Positions 1-9,941 of a stretch of DNA of 64,000 nt are shown in pieces; positions within the stretch are counted from its first letter, which is position 1; each line of letters starts with the position of its first letter. The stretch is from contig JAJTUP010000066.1 of NCBI GenBank assembly GCA_021399435.1, positions 248,001 to 312,000 on the forward strand. Direction: 5' to 3'. A model generated the notes under the pieces. The model saw only the letters and a program-made list of their open reading frames with translations. It ran no database searches and was not told the DNA's origin. This stretch comes from Diaporthe sp. PMI_573 (Eukaryota > Ascomycota > Sordariomycetes > Diaporthales > Diaporthaceae). A program made the translations under genes and the position numbers.

Positions 1-346
1 ATAGAATGGCAGATTGTTGTGTCCGGTCGAGTAATGTGTATCGTACCAATCATGGCCCCCAGTTTCTGCGTCAACGTGGTTCGATTACTGACTACGTCCC
101 ATCCCAAAGCGCAGATTAAGTCAATTACAGTCCGCCCAAAAGGCTATCTATCGTTCTTATTGAAGACAGGAGCCCACAGGAGGCAGCCTGAGAGGCACGG
201 GGAGTGCCCAGCCGCAAGTGGGGCTATTATGTTCGGACTAATAGTGTAAACTACAGTTTGCACTGTAGTTTAGTTTCAACCTTGACGGACGGACCAATAG
301 TTCAGTTTGCATATCTCAGGCAAACTGGCAGTTCAGTGTAGCTAAG
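1..346. other. No gene recognised at left edge
   Basis: No coding signal was found. From about 245 to 400 the sequence repeatedly uses short CAGTTTG/CAAACTG-type words, which may be a very diverged short tandem or foldback sequence. No unit length could be fixed. Confidence 0.4.
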
Positions 347-914
347 TCAAACGGACTGGCAGTTTAGTGTGACCAAGGCAAACGCACTAAATGAGCAGTT
401 TGAGGCTTTCACACGCACTGGTTGCACTATTAGGAGCCCTGCTCGGGTGATTGCGGCCTGCTGGTGTGCAACGGCTCTAGCGTACCACTTAGACTGGGAC
501 TGATCTTCACCGTAGAGCTGGAGGGCCGTAAGGCCCAGGATGCTATTCAGCAAGTAATGGTGAGAGAAGCCCAAGCGGACAAGGTCGTATTGCAGGTGCT
601 TCGTGGTCTCCGACATGTCGCCTGTGACGGGATACCGGTGCCAGTGCTCCAGCAGCTCGAGGTCAGCTAGGCTGTCCTCGTTGAGTGGCGTCATGGTCAG
701 GGTAGGGGACGAGAAGCTGCACGAGATGTTGGCCCGCTCGCATTGAAGGCATTGCGGATGGACCTCGTTGCACTACAGGGTTCAGCTGTGGGCTTCGCCT
801 CGGCATGACGAGTAGCAGGGACAGCACAGGGGCTCACCGTACCTTAGCGTGCCGCTCCTTGCATTGAACACAGCCTTCCCGAGACTTTCTGTGCACTTTA
901 CGCCTTCTGATCAT
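347..914 (-). CDS. Truncated Zn2Cys6 fungal transcription factor (two exons)
   Basis: Reading on the minus strand, exon 1 runs 914-843, an intron spans 842-773 (GTACGG..TAG, 70 nt) and exon 2 runs 772-347, giving 165 aa. The splice completes a perfect binuclear zinc cluster, C-X2-C-X6-C-X6-C-X2-C-X6-C, at residues 15, 18, 25, 32, 35 and 42, preceded by a basic start (MIRRRKVHRKS). The intron splits the cluster after the third-cysteine-proximal KERHAK, a common position in this family. From about residue 54 the protein follows the start of the fungal TF regulatory domain (LADLELLEHWHR, then GFSHHYLLNSILGLTALQL). Upc2-like regulators usually have several hundred residues, so this copy stops early. 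The last ~30 residues may be read-through of unrelated DNA or a diverged continuation. DNA binding looks intact and effector function is probably lost. It could be a pseudogene. Confidence 0.72.
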
Positions 915-1740
915 ATTTGTCATGAGCCGTCGTGTCGTGTCATGGAGAGATACGTTGACGGTCGCACGAGGCGCCGTATAGATACGGTGATGGAGTGCTG
1001 GGGCCTGGTTGATATATGATTAGTTTCAAGCCAGCAAATTAAGGCGGCCAGACTTCCTTGGCCGCTTACTAAAGCGGGGCAAGACGAGTCTGATCTTGAC
1101 GCTTTTTGAACGCTTACCAATCAAAGGGGCTTGCAGATCGGTGCCGAGACGCATGAGGCCAGAGATGCGCTTGAGCTTGTGTCCACATACGTAGTATGGA
1201 TATTGTGACTTTGACTTACCGCCTTTCCTCATTCCAAGTCTTGATGTATCAGAAACTCGGCAAGCTGGGTGTATGGACGGATGGATCTGGGGAGCAACAG
1301 CTTCCCGCAACATCTGTGTGGATTCGGATTTTGCAATCCATGCCACTCCACGCACATCTAAAGTGGGTTTAGCATCACTTAGTCGAACTCTGCATGCCCA
1401 CACACCTTTAAATCCACTCCACCGAGGTCTCTAGTGGAGTGGGTTGCAACTCTACTGCAGTGTGGATGTTGTGATTGGAATGGGAATTAGTAATGTGACG
1501 AATCTTGAAGGGAGCCTCCTGATGTTTCCGCGACTTTGTCAACCGTCTAAGCACAGCGATGGCCGTTCGCAAGGCCCTTTGTGTCAATGGAATGCAGACG
1601 TCTTAAAAACTCAAGCTTCCCATTCTTGGTACTAAGCTTCTACTGAACCGTCGGCAATGCCATCCTTCTACCTCTACATATTAGCACTACTCCTTTGTGT
1701 TTATTCATCACTGCGTTCAGCTTCAGACTCGGAAATAGAC
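915..1740. other. Intergenic, no gene supported
   Basis: An open frame on the minus strand (1026-1403) has no recognisable domain. An ATG at 1657 is in frame with the reductase below and would add a 28-residue hydrophobic leader, but family members start near 1741. Confidence 0.4.
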
Positions 1741-2857
1741 ATGTCTCAAAAGGCTCTTTTACTCGAGGAGTTGGGCAAGCCATTGGTCGTAGGAGACCGT
1801 CCAATCCCGCAACCTGGCAAGAACCAGTTACTGGTCAAGGTTCTTGTTGCCGGCCGTAAGTTTTGAAAACAGTTCCACCGCGAAGGATAAGAGGACTATA
1901 GATAATTGGCGTTTAGTAAATCCTCATGACCAGAGAACCCGCGATGTTGGCCTCTTCGTCACGAGCATGCCATACGTCCTTGCCAGCGATCTGGTCGGAG
2001 AAGTCGTGACTGTGGGAACCGGAGAGCATTCTGCCAAGTTCATCGTTGGTGAGCGTGTTTTTGGTCACACCTTTGCCGAGGGGGGCTTCCACAATGACTT
2101 CAACGGAGCGCAGCAATATGCTCTCGTCGATGCGAGGTTTGTAGGCAGGGTGGCCGGCAGTGGGCTGAGCAACGACGAGGTATCTACAATCCCCGTCATT
2201 GTGTTGGCTGGCTTCATTGCCCTCTTCGCGAGCTCCGGCCATGGCTTGCCCCCTCCTTTCTCACCGGAAGCAAAGTCCTTCGAATATGCCAACGTCACAC
2301 TTCTTGTCATTGGAGGCGGCTCCAACACCGGACGAGCCACAGTTGAGCTCGCCAAGTTGGCAGGAATAGGCCGAATCATCGCAGTCGCCGGCCATCGCAA
2401 TGAAGCAAACCTCAAGTCTGTCGGGGCTACCCACGTCATCGACCGACGAGCCCCCGATGCGCTGGACCAGATTCGTGCCATCACGGGGGATGAGTTAGTT
2501 TATGCGGTTGACACGGTCAATGCCGGCGTGGAGCAAGAGCTCGGTGTCGCGGCGCTGTCAAACACGAAGAAGGGCACCTTGATCACTCTTCGTCGACCCG
2601 ACGGAGACTTTGATGCTGCTCGGATAGGTTCCAAGTCTGCTGGGTATGAACGCCGCCTTGTGTTTGGCATATCTCCGATGCACCCAGAAGTGACGGTGGG
2701 GTTCTGGGAAGAGGTTCCTCGATGGTCCAAGGAGGGGAAACTTCGCCCCAGCAGTTTTGAGGTTATCAAGGGTTTAGACGCGGATGCTGTCAACAAGGCG
2801 TTGGACCAATATCGAGATGGAAAGGGGGCGAAGATGAATATCCACCCTTGGGAATGA
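1741..2857 (+). CDS. Zinc-binding-dehydrogenase-like medium-chain reductase
   Basis: Exon 1 is 1741-1855, an intron lies at 1856-1916 (GTAAGT..TAG, 61 nt) and exon 2 is 1917-2857, giving 351 aa. Splicing creates LVKVLVAGLNPHDQ, the conserved N-terminal (GroES-like) strand of the medium-chain dehydrogenase/reductase superfamily. A nucleotide-binding Rossmann turn follows at about 168-180 (LLVIGGGSNTGRA), and the chain ends in the usual WxxxKxKP-like tail region (YRDGKGAKMNIHPWE). No catalytic zinc-ligand set is evident, so this is likely a zinc-free NAD(P)H-dependent enoyl/quinone reductase-type enzyme. The substrate cannot be inferred and it does not sit in an obvious metabolite cluster. Length is normal and the frame is intact. 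The alternative start at 1657 would give a putative signal-like leader, which I consider less likely. Confidence 0.85.
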
Positions 2858-2944
2858 GCAGCGGTATGTAACATACTGAGTCTCCTATGAGAAGCAGCTG
2901 TCCTTTTAAGAGGCGACGGTTGAGCAGTTCTCTTTATGGGGGTT

Positions 2945-2995
2945 GAGAGTGCACCCAAACAGAGAGTGCACCCAAACAGAGAGTGCACCCAAACA
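2945..2995. repeat. 17-bp tandem repeat, three copies
   Basis: Three perfect copies of the unit GAGAGTGCACCCAAACA are seen at 2945, 2962 and 2979, just 3' of the reductase gene. They may fall in its 3' UTR. Confidence 0.85.
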
Positions 2996-4392
2996 CTGAG
3001 TGCTCCGACTCCATCCATGCTGGATGAAGTCACCGTTGAGTTGACAGGGTTGGGTGGTAGGGTGCGTGATGGTTGATCCAACGTTGAAGGTATGCTGGAG
3101 GGGCAAAGACATGGCGAAAGTCTTTCTATAGCACACATCAAGGCGAACCCCATTCAGAGCGGGGAGCATTAGGAGTACCTTGTACATCGTGTCACTGTAC
3201 TGGATGTTTATGGTGTCGTTCGAGCCCATGACAAATACATTCACTCTCCCTTGTGAAAGATCCTTTGGCCCAAGCATGCTATTTGATCCAGATTAGACGG
3301 AAACCCTGCAGTACGGAAACAGACTGTTTAATTCCAATATGTCACCGGCCACTCCATTCAATTGAGCCTACATTTACTAGTTCGGTCTGATTGGCTCTTG
3401 ACCGATCAAGGGCGCGTTTTCTCGGGCGGGGAAGAACGGGGAAACAATCATCTGGCAGCGGAGGTCTCGGCTAGTCAACGACCCTAGAGCTTGACAGTGA
3501 TCAAGCCCTGGAGAGAGCCATGGATCTCGGCACCCCACAGGTTGATTGAGAACCTAGTATGGATCGGCTCTTGGATAGTAATTAATCATGCATAACGTAC
3601 CCGGCCCACATCTCGGCCCACCCCCCTACTCGGCCGCCTCCACACCCACGTACACAATAAACGCGTCTACCCCCACCCTATATAAAATCAGCCATATCTT
3701 TACAAGGGATTTCTTTCTAGTCACCAAACTTCTCCCAGACATCAACCTAGTCATCATAAAGCAATATACCAAAGTTAAGGTTTATAACGCCCTTATTGTA
3801 TGTAAGGATAGAATGCCTGTCAGGGAGGCTTCTAGGACTTAGCATATCCTATACAGCATACTTTAAAGTTATCTCGCCGGCCGATAAAGCCATTATATTG
3901 CCAAGCCTCTAAGGCCTCTTTCTAATATTTAGGAAAACCAATTGTTAAACGGAAACGCTCGATTTCGGCTATGTGCCTACGTGGCGTGCACGCCGGGAGA
4001 TGAGTTTGGTGGCCGTGAGTCGATTTTTTGGGCTGTTTTAAGACCCTAACTTCGTACCTCTGCATTCCCCTTATTTCTTACCCAAAAAAGTATGTAACCT
4101 AGTTCATTAGATAGCCTGATTTCTGAAGTTTATCTGTATTTAGTTTGGTTACTGTCAGGGTTAGGGTTGGCTGATTATTATAACCTAAAGATAGTGGGTC
4201 TGAAGGGCGAATTTTCCGGCCTCGCTATTCTTGCACCAGAGCCAACCCACGCGTGCCCGCGGGTGAGACAATGTCGGAGGGACTGTGAGGAGGGCTGATA
4301 GAAGCCCACTCAAATTCAATACAAAGTTGTCCAGACCACTCACACACCGTCCCAATTCGCCTCAGTGCACCCTACTGCGACCCTGTCACATG
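2996..4392. other. Unassigned, partly AT-rich DNA
   Basis: No coding region is supported. A TATATAAAA box at about 3681 and a leader-like stretch precede a short open frame (3588-3842) that lacks any recognisable domain; it may be a decayed element promoter. An AGGGTTAGGGTTGG motif at 4157-4170 resembles two telomere units. Confidence 0.35.
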
Positions 4393-4593
4393 TGTGACGG
4401 CAGCCACGGTAGGCAAGCCACCTGGCCGTCACAAGGACCCTAACCCTTAGCCCCACAGTCGCGTCAAGACTTCGCGAGCCAGGGACCGCCAGAGCTTCGC
4501 TCTCCCCTTTCTTTTCCTCTCCTCAGCTTAGAATCTTCGTCGATAGTGCCAATAGACCCAGCTCCCATGCTGCATCTCGTGCTGGCCGTGACA
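4393..4593 (+). mobile_element. Solo LTR, Ty3/gypsy family A
   Basis: This 201-bp sequence starts TGTGACGGC and ends GGCCGTGACA. It is flanked by a perfect 5-bp target duplication, ACATG at 4388-4392 and 4594-4598. It matches the 3' LTR at 8692-8894 and the inverted solo LTR at 37669-37869. No internal region follows, so it arose by LTR-LTR recombination. It contains CCCTAACCC, a telomere-like word shared by the other copies. Confidence 0.92.
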
Positions 4594-4598
4594 ACATG

Positions 4599-5084
4599 AA
4601 ACCTACTGCTGAAGGCACTATCCTTCAGACTAAAGAGGATATAATTTATTATTAATTATAACAAAAAAATAGTTTCTTTATTATTATTACAAGGCTTAAA
4701 TAGAGAGACTTATAATAGTAAATATCTATTTTAGCTAACAGACAATAGGTCTTTAGCTAATCTCTAAGTATAGAATACTTAAAAGCTACTTTATTAATAA
4801 TAACTACTAACGTGAAACACCAACGAGCGGCGCACCCCAACGAACGGCGCGCTTTTCTGGACAACAACTTGATCGACAGCAGAGTCCGAGGATCTCCTAA
4901 TGACCAAATCCCATGAAGAACTTACAGCCCATGACATGAAAACGATTCTCAAGAGAGAAAAGATTCCGTTCGACTCAAGGGCGAGAAAGACGAAATACTT
5001 GGTGTTTTAGAACAGCACAAGCTACAGGGGGTATTAAAAGAGAATCTACCACTTCCAAGAAATCCCCTGGATCAAATTCCCACG
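4599..5084. other. AT-rich decayed sequence
   Basis: From 4625 to 4805 the DNA is almost pure A/T, as in RIP-mutated repeats of ascomycetes. After about 4900 it becomes more balanced and may be the eroded 5' part of the gypsy remnant that follows. Confidence 0.4.
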
Positions 5085-5273
5085 CCACCAGACCATGGAG
5101 CAGACCTGGTTGACCTTATCAAGCAAGAGAATCAGGCCGAGGGACTGGGCATGAAAGACAAAAGGAGGGTACGACAGACGGTTATATCTACCTAACAGAC
5201 AGCCCTGACCCAAGAAGCACTTACCCCAAAGATCTTTGCTCATCAACTAGAACGGGAATACTACTGGCCACAG
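5085..5273 (+). pseudogene. Ty3/gypsy pol remnant (pre-integrase linker)
   Basis: The frame reading GADLVDLIKQENQAEG and later PKIFAHQ / LEREYYWPQ matches the linker between RNase H and integrase zinc finger in the gypsy copy at 47-49 kb. It contains an in-frame stop and lacks the residues between FAHQ and the LERE block. It ends exactly where the minisatellite begins, so the array sits against or inside the integrase zinc-finger coding region. Confidence 0.75.
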
Positions 5274-5275
5274 CA

Positions 5276-6650
5276 GCCACGAAAGCATACAACTACCAAA
5301 CATACAGCCACCAAGCCTGTAGCCACCAAACAAACTGTCACTAAACAAATTGTCATTAAACAAACTGCCCCCAAACAAACTGCCACGAAGCAAACTGCCA
5401 CCAAACAAACTGCCAAAAAAACAAACTGTCATTAAACAAACTGCCACCAAACAAACTACCATTAAACAAACTGCAACCAAGCAAACTGCCATCAAACAAA
5501 CTATGTTGGTTCGTAACAACAGCGACCAAACATACAGCCACTGAACACACAGCCACCAGGCTGTTGCGGCCCACGGGTTTAGGCGTAAGCTACGGTTTTT
5601 TGAGCTATGGCGCAGTGGCACCTTCCACCACGGGTCGTTAGAGCTGTATGTTTGGTGGTTCCATGTTTGGTGGCTATAGCTTTGATGGCTGTATGTTTGG
5701 TGGCTAAGTGGCTGTATATTCCGTGGCTGTACGTTTGGTGGCTATAGATTTGGTGACTATAGATTTGGTGACAGTATGTTCAGTGGTTGTATATTCCGTG
5801 GCTGTACGTTTGATGGCTGTATGTTTGGTGGCTGTATGTTTGGTGGCTGTATGTTTGGTGGCTGTATGTTTGGTGGCTGTATGTTTGGTGACTATAGATT
5901 TGGTGACAGTATGTTCAGTGGTTGTATATTCCGTGGCTGTATGTTTGGTGGCTGTATGTTTGGTGGCTGTATGTTTGGTGGCTGTATGTTTGGTGGCTGT
6001 ATGTTTGGTGGCTGTATGTTTGGTGGCTGTATGTTTGGTGGCTGTATGTTTGGTGACTATAGATTTGGTGACAGTATGTTTGGTGGCTGTATGTTTGGTG
6101 GCTGTATGTTTGGTGGCTGTATGTTTGGTGGCTGTATGTTTGGTGGCTGTATGTTTGGTGACTATAGATTTGGTGGCAGTATGTTTGGTGGCTGTATGTT
6201 TGGTGGCTGTATGTTTGGTGGCTGTATGTTTGGTGGCTGTATGTTTGGTGGCTGTATGTTTGGTGACTATAGATTTGGTGACAGTATGTTCAGTGGGTGT
6301 ATATTCCGTGGCTGTATGTTTGGTGGCTGTATGTTTGGTGGCTGTATGTTTGGTGGCTGTATGTTTGGTGGCTGTATGTTTGGTGGCTGTATGTTTGGTG
6401 GCTGTATGTTTGGTGGCTGTATGTTTGGTGGCTATAGATTTGGTGGCTGTATGTTTGGTGACTATAGATTTGGTGACAGTATGTTCAGTGGTTGTATATT
6501 CCGTGGCTGTATGTTTGGTGGCTGTATGTTTGGTGGCTGTATGTTTGGTGGCTGTATGTTTGGTGGCTGTATGTTTGGTGGCTGTATGTTTGGTGGCTGT
6601 ATGTTTGGTGGCTATAGATTTGGTGGCTGTATGTTTTGGTGGCTGTATGG
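5276..6650. repeat. 15-bp minisatellite in two inverted arms
   Basis: The right arm (about 5646-6650) is a highly homogeneous array of the 15-bp unit TGTATGTTTGGTGGC, nearly 60 units long. The left arm (about 5276-5576) holds the reverse-complement-type unit (CAAACTGCCACCAAA and variants) and is more diverged. A ~70-bp unique spacer lies between. A longer variant block beginning GACTATAGATTTGGTGA recurs at 5755, 5890, 6055, 6160, 6265 and 6460; the spacings are all multiples of 15, so the array has higher-order structure. Because the unit is a multiple of three, two plus-strand frames stay open for over 300 codons as (MFGGC)n and (VCLVA)n. I regard these as passive consequences of the repeat, not genes. 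Confidence 0.93.
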
Positions 6651-7228
6651 CACCAGGGTGACTATTGGCCCAGATTACCTAGCCGTCTGCGGTAGGCCCT
6701 CTTTAGGGAGGAAAAGACTCCGATGAGAGGTTGAAGGACGTGAGAGGGTTGCTGAGATACACTCTAGAAAAGAAGTCCATACTCTAATCCCAGAGTCTTT
6801 TCTAAACGCTGTACGTGTTGTAGCACTTCCTAGGACTAGACCATTCTGTTACACGATAGCGTATTCTACGACGCCCATGTCATCACAACGTAATGACCTC
6901 TATGTGTCCCGGCCATCCCGGGGGACCCTGGCCCCAGATATGAAAGGTAGGGGCTACAGCCTGTAGCCCTTTTCCCAGCAAGGCGTAACCTACCCCTGGG
7001 GTTCGGCGATTCCTTGCTAGTGCAATTTAGTACTTGTGTGTTTAAAAAACAGGGCCTAGTTCCAAATGAAGAGATCGAGCATTTGAATCTGTGTTGTATT
7101 TTTGCTTACAGCATTTGTAAAACAAGACCCGGTCAGGGACGGAGGAAGGGCGATAAAGCCAACCCCTAATTAAGAATTATGAAATGAAGTCTTGTTTCAT
7201 TGCTTAAAATAACGCCCACCACCCGTTT
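6651..7228. other. Unassigned DNA between minisatellite and gypsy copy
   Basis: No coding region was found. A perfect 9-bp hairpin, GGGCTACAG / CTGTAGCCC, lies at 6951-6969. The sequence could be part of an LTR of another family, but no ends or duplications were found. Confidence 0.35.
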
Positions 7229-8639
7229 TTGTATGATACAATGTTCACAATGGCATGCTGGTTTCTCGGTGGGATCTTTGCGCACCCAGGCCAGAACAAG
7301 GTTATCAAAATGCTGGAACGAGAATACTACTGGCCACAGCTGAAGCAGTCAGTACGCAGGTATATCCGCAACTGTCATGAGTGCCGACGGAACAAGATCC
7401 CGCGAGACAAGACACCAGGGCTTCTTCACCCACTGCCAGTACCGGGAGAAGTCCGGGAACATGTTGTCGTTGACGGCAAAACAATGCCCAAGGACCGGTT
7501 TGGGTACGATTACGTATGGGGTTTTGTTTGCAAGCTAAGCAGACTCCTGGCCACACTCCCGGGGAAGAAGACCGATACAGCGGAGACACTGGCCACGAGA
7601 TACTATCGCTATCTGTACCGTTTCCTAGGCTTGCCGACGACCTGGATCAGTGATAATGCCGGGCCTTTTGTCTCAGCCTTTCTTGCCAAACTGAATGAGC
7701 TGACGGGAACAAAGCATCGGCACGGGAGCGCCTACCACCCCCAGACTCAAGGTGCGATCGAGCTCACAAACCAGGAGCTGGACCAGCGGCTACGGTTCTA
7801 TATCGACAAGTATCAAGACGACTGGAGTGTGCACCTGCCAGCCCTTGATTTCGCGCACAACTCGTCGTGGCACTCTGCAATCGATATGTCACCACTGAAG
7901 GTCATGCTAGGCAAGGACATACGAAACCCGCTGTCCTTAAGCAGATGCAACAGCAGGACCGGCTGAGAAGGCCCTCGAGCTAGTCAGACAGATCAAGGAA
8001 GTGCAGGAACTCGCACGCCGTGCCGCCGCTGACACGCAGGAGAAACAGAAGGCCCAGGCAAACAAGAAGCGTCGCCCAGTGAACTTTAAGGTTCACGACA
8101 AGGTCTTCCTGCGAAAGAAGGGATTCTCAACACAGACTCCAACCACCCGCCTCGACTCGCAGTTCGTAGGCCCCTTTGAGATTCTAGAGGAAAGAGGCCA
8201 CAGTTACGTCCTCGACCTTCCAGCTTCGTATAAGATGCCCAACCTGTTCCACGCCGACCGGCTCGGGAAGGCCGACGACGACCCGTTGCCACAGCAGGTC
8301 CAGGTACCACCCCCACCAGAAGAAATCAATGGCGAACCAGAGTTCGAGGTCGAACAAATCAAACAGAGCCGACTCCACGGCCGAAACAGAGAACTGCAGT
8401 ACCAGGTGGCCTGGCGAGGATGCGACCCTGACGACACTTGGTACCCGGCCGAGAACTTCAAGAACGCCGCAATAGCCCTAGAGACCTTCCATCGAGAACA
8501 CCCAGAAGCGCCCGGTCCACCGCTACGACTGCAAAAATGGATTCGGTCTGCAGCAGCAGACGAGGAGGACGACGACCACCCGGACGATAACAGGGCAGAA
8601 AAGACAGGCAAGCAGAGCAGGTCTAGACGGCATACATAA
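7229..8639 (+). pseudogene. Ty3/gypsy (chromovirus) integrase and chromodomain, frame-broken
   Basis: The first frame (7229-7966) begins inside the element at FAHPGQNK and carries the integrase zinc finger (H..H..CHECRRNK) and the catalytic core with VVVDGK, ISDNAGPF and GAIELTNQ supplying the D, D and E positions. A frameshift near 7940 moves the continuation to the frame starting about 7962 (EKALELVRQ), which holds the LRKKGFST/ LDSQFVGPFE linker and a C-terminal chromodomain (VAWRGCDPDDTWYP). Reverse transcriptase, RNase H and gag are missing, so this is a 5'-truncated copy. It is related to, but clearly diverged from, the 47-49 kb copy. The chromodomain is expected to target integration to marked chromatin. 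Confidence 0.88.
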
Positions 8640-8679
8640 CGTCACTAGCTACGCGAAACCGTCCCGGTGTCTGCGGTTT

Positions 8680-8691
8680 GGAGGGGGGTAG
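8680..8691 (+). other. Polypurine tract of gypsy element
   Basis: GGAGGGGGGTAG lies immediately upstream of the LTR start. The same tract occurs before the LTR at 49184. It would prime plus-strand DNA synthesis. Confidence 0.85.
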
Positions 8692-8894
8692 TGTGACGGC
8701 AGCCACGGTCAAGCAAACCCTGGCCGTCACAAGGCCCTAACCCTGAGCCCCACAGTTGCGTCAAGACTTTTACGCAGTCCAGGGATCGCATGAGCTTCGC
8801 TCCCCCTTTTTCCTTCTTTCTCTTTAGCTTAGAATATTCGTTGATAGCGCCAATAGACCCAGCTCCCATGCTGCATCTCGCGCTGGCCGTGACA
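8692..8894 (+). mobile_element. 3' LTR of gypsy family A
   Basis: TGTGACGGC..GGCCGTGACA, 203 bp, homologous to the solo LTRs at 4393 and 37669. It directly follows the polypurine tract, so it is the 3' LTR of the truncated element at 7229-8639. No matching 5' LTR is present. Confidence 0.9.
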
Positions 8895-9034
8895 ACCACG
8901 GCTGATAAGCGAGGCAGTACGAATGGCAAATACACTACATAATCTTTCATATGTACAAATATTCCATAAAACAATCTCTATTTAGCCATCTAAATAGAGA
9001 TATTCGAACATAAAAAGGATATAACCGCAGATAC

Positions 9035-9218
9035 TGTTAGATTGGACCATGCACCCGGCATCAGACCGGGTGGGTCATGTGATCAGTTGCCTAGCATTTT
9101 GCCACAAGGCTTAGGAATCAGCTTCTAGCTGATTCCACACAGCACAGAACAGGTATATAAAGCTTGCTCTGATACCTCAGAATAAGAAGAGAAGAGGAGA
9201 AGATACAGATAATATACA
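9035..9218 (+). mobile_element. Ty1/copia 5' LTR (probable)
   Basis: The LTR starts TGTTAGATTGG, carries a TATATAA box at 9153-9159 and probably ends near 9218 (..ATATACA). About 4 nt later comes TTAATATCAGAGTG, similar to the TGGTATCAGAG primer-binding site used by copia elements. A gag-like frame follows. The 3' boundary is an estimate and no second LTR was found. Confidence 0.55.
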
Positions 9219-9338
9219 CGATTAATATCAGAGTGCCACGCTAGCTTTCCGACAATTAAGAGTCTCATACGCTATATCATTACCCGATTGAATACCAAAC
9301 TGAGGACGGATTGCAAGCAAAAACACTCGCTAAGAATA

Positions 9339-9941
9339 ATGACAACCAACTCAACTACCAGACTCGTCACAGGAGAGGATTGGATCACCTGGTTCAAGAT
9401 CCTCAAGACGAAAGCAACAAATGAGAACCTCTGGGACTATCTTGACCCAACGAAGACCAACAAACCGGAGCTGAACATCAAGGAGCCGGTTCCCCCTAAC
9501 ATCCGGAAGTTCCGCAAGAGGAACGCGGTTAATACTCGAGGAACGCTCGCCGACACTCCGTCGACCTCGACACAGAGCACCGATACGATCATAGCACGGG
9601 GAGACGACGAAGACCCTCACTTCTACGAAGGAGACAATATAGCTATCCAAGCTCAAGACGTCGAAGAGCTGACAGAGAAGGGTCTCCGAACATATAATGC
9701 GTTATGGACCAACTACGAACACCGCAACAAGCTATACATCCAGTCAGTTACGAAAGTGAAAACTATCCAAAACTGGGTCATGGATACGATCGATGAATCC
9801 CACTCTCGGCACCATTGCCTAGCTGAAAAATCCCTGACGGAATGGATCCAATCGATCTACAACGAGTTCTCCCTGTGCCTTGGGGCAATATCCTGCGCAT
9901 ACTGTGGATTCCAAGGTCTTGACCGCTTCCGGCCGATATGA
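9339..9941 (+). pseudogene. Ty1/copia gag N-terminal fragment
   Basis: A 200-aa frame starts MTTNSTTRLVTGEDW and shows the copia gag opening (W..WF..LK..A....LWDYLDP), a S/T/E-rich linker and a second helical block (YNALWTNYEHRNKLY). After about 9880 the sequence stops resembling gag, so the element is cut there and no protease, integrase or RT follows. It belongs with the LTR at 9035. Start choice follows the first ATG with gag homology; an upstream non-ATG extension was ignored. Confidence 0.65.

Noticed and set aside
5350..5574. Open frames on both strands in the left arm of the minisatellite (Lys-Gln-Thr-rich)
   Set aside because: They arise from the repeat unit being a multiple of three and have no start context or domain.
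5276..6650. CRISPR-like look of regular short repeats
   Set aside because: Repeats are contiguous without unique spacers, and the genome is eukaryotic.
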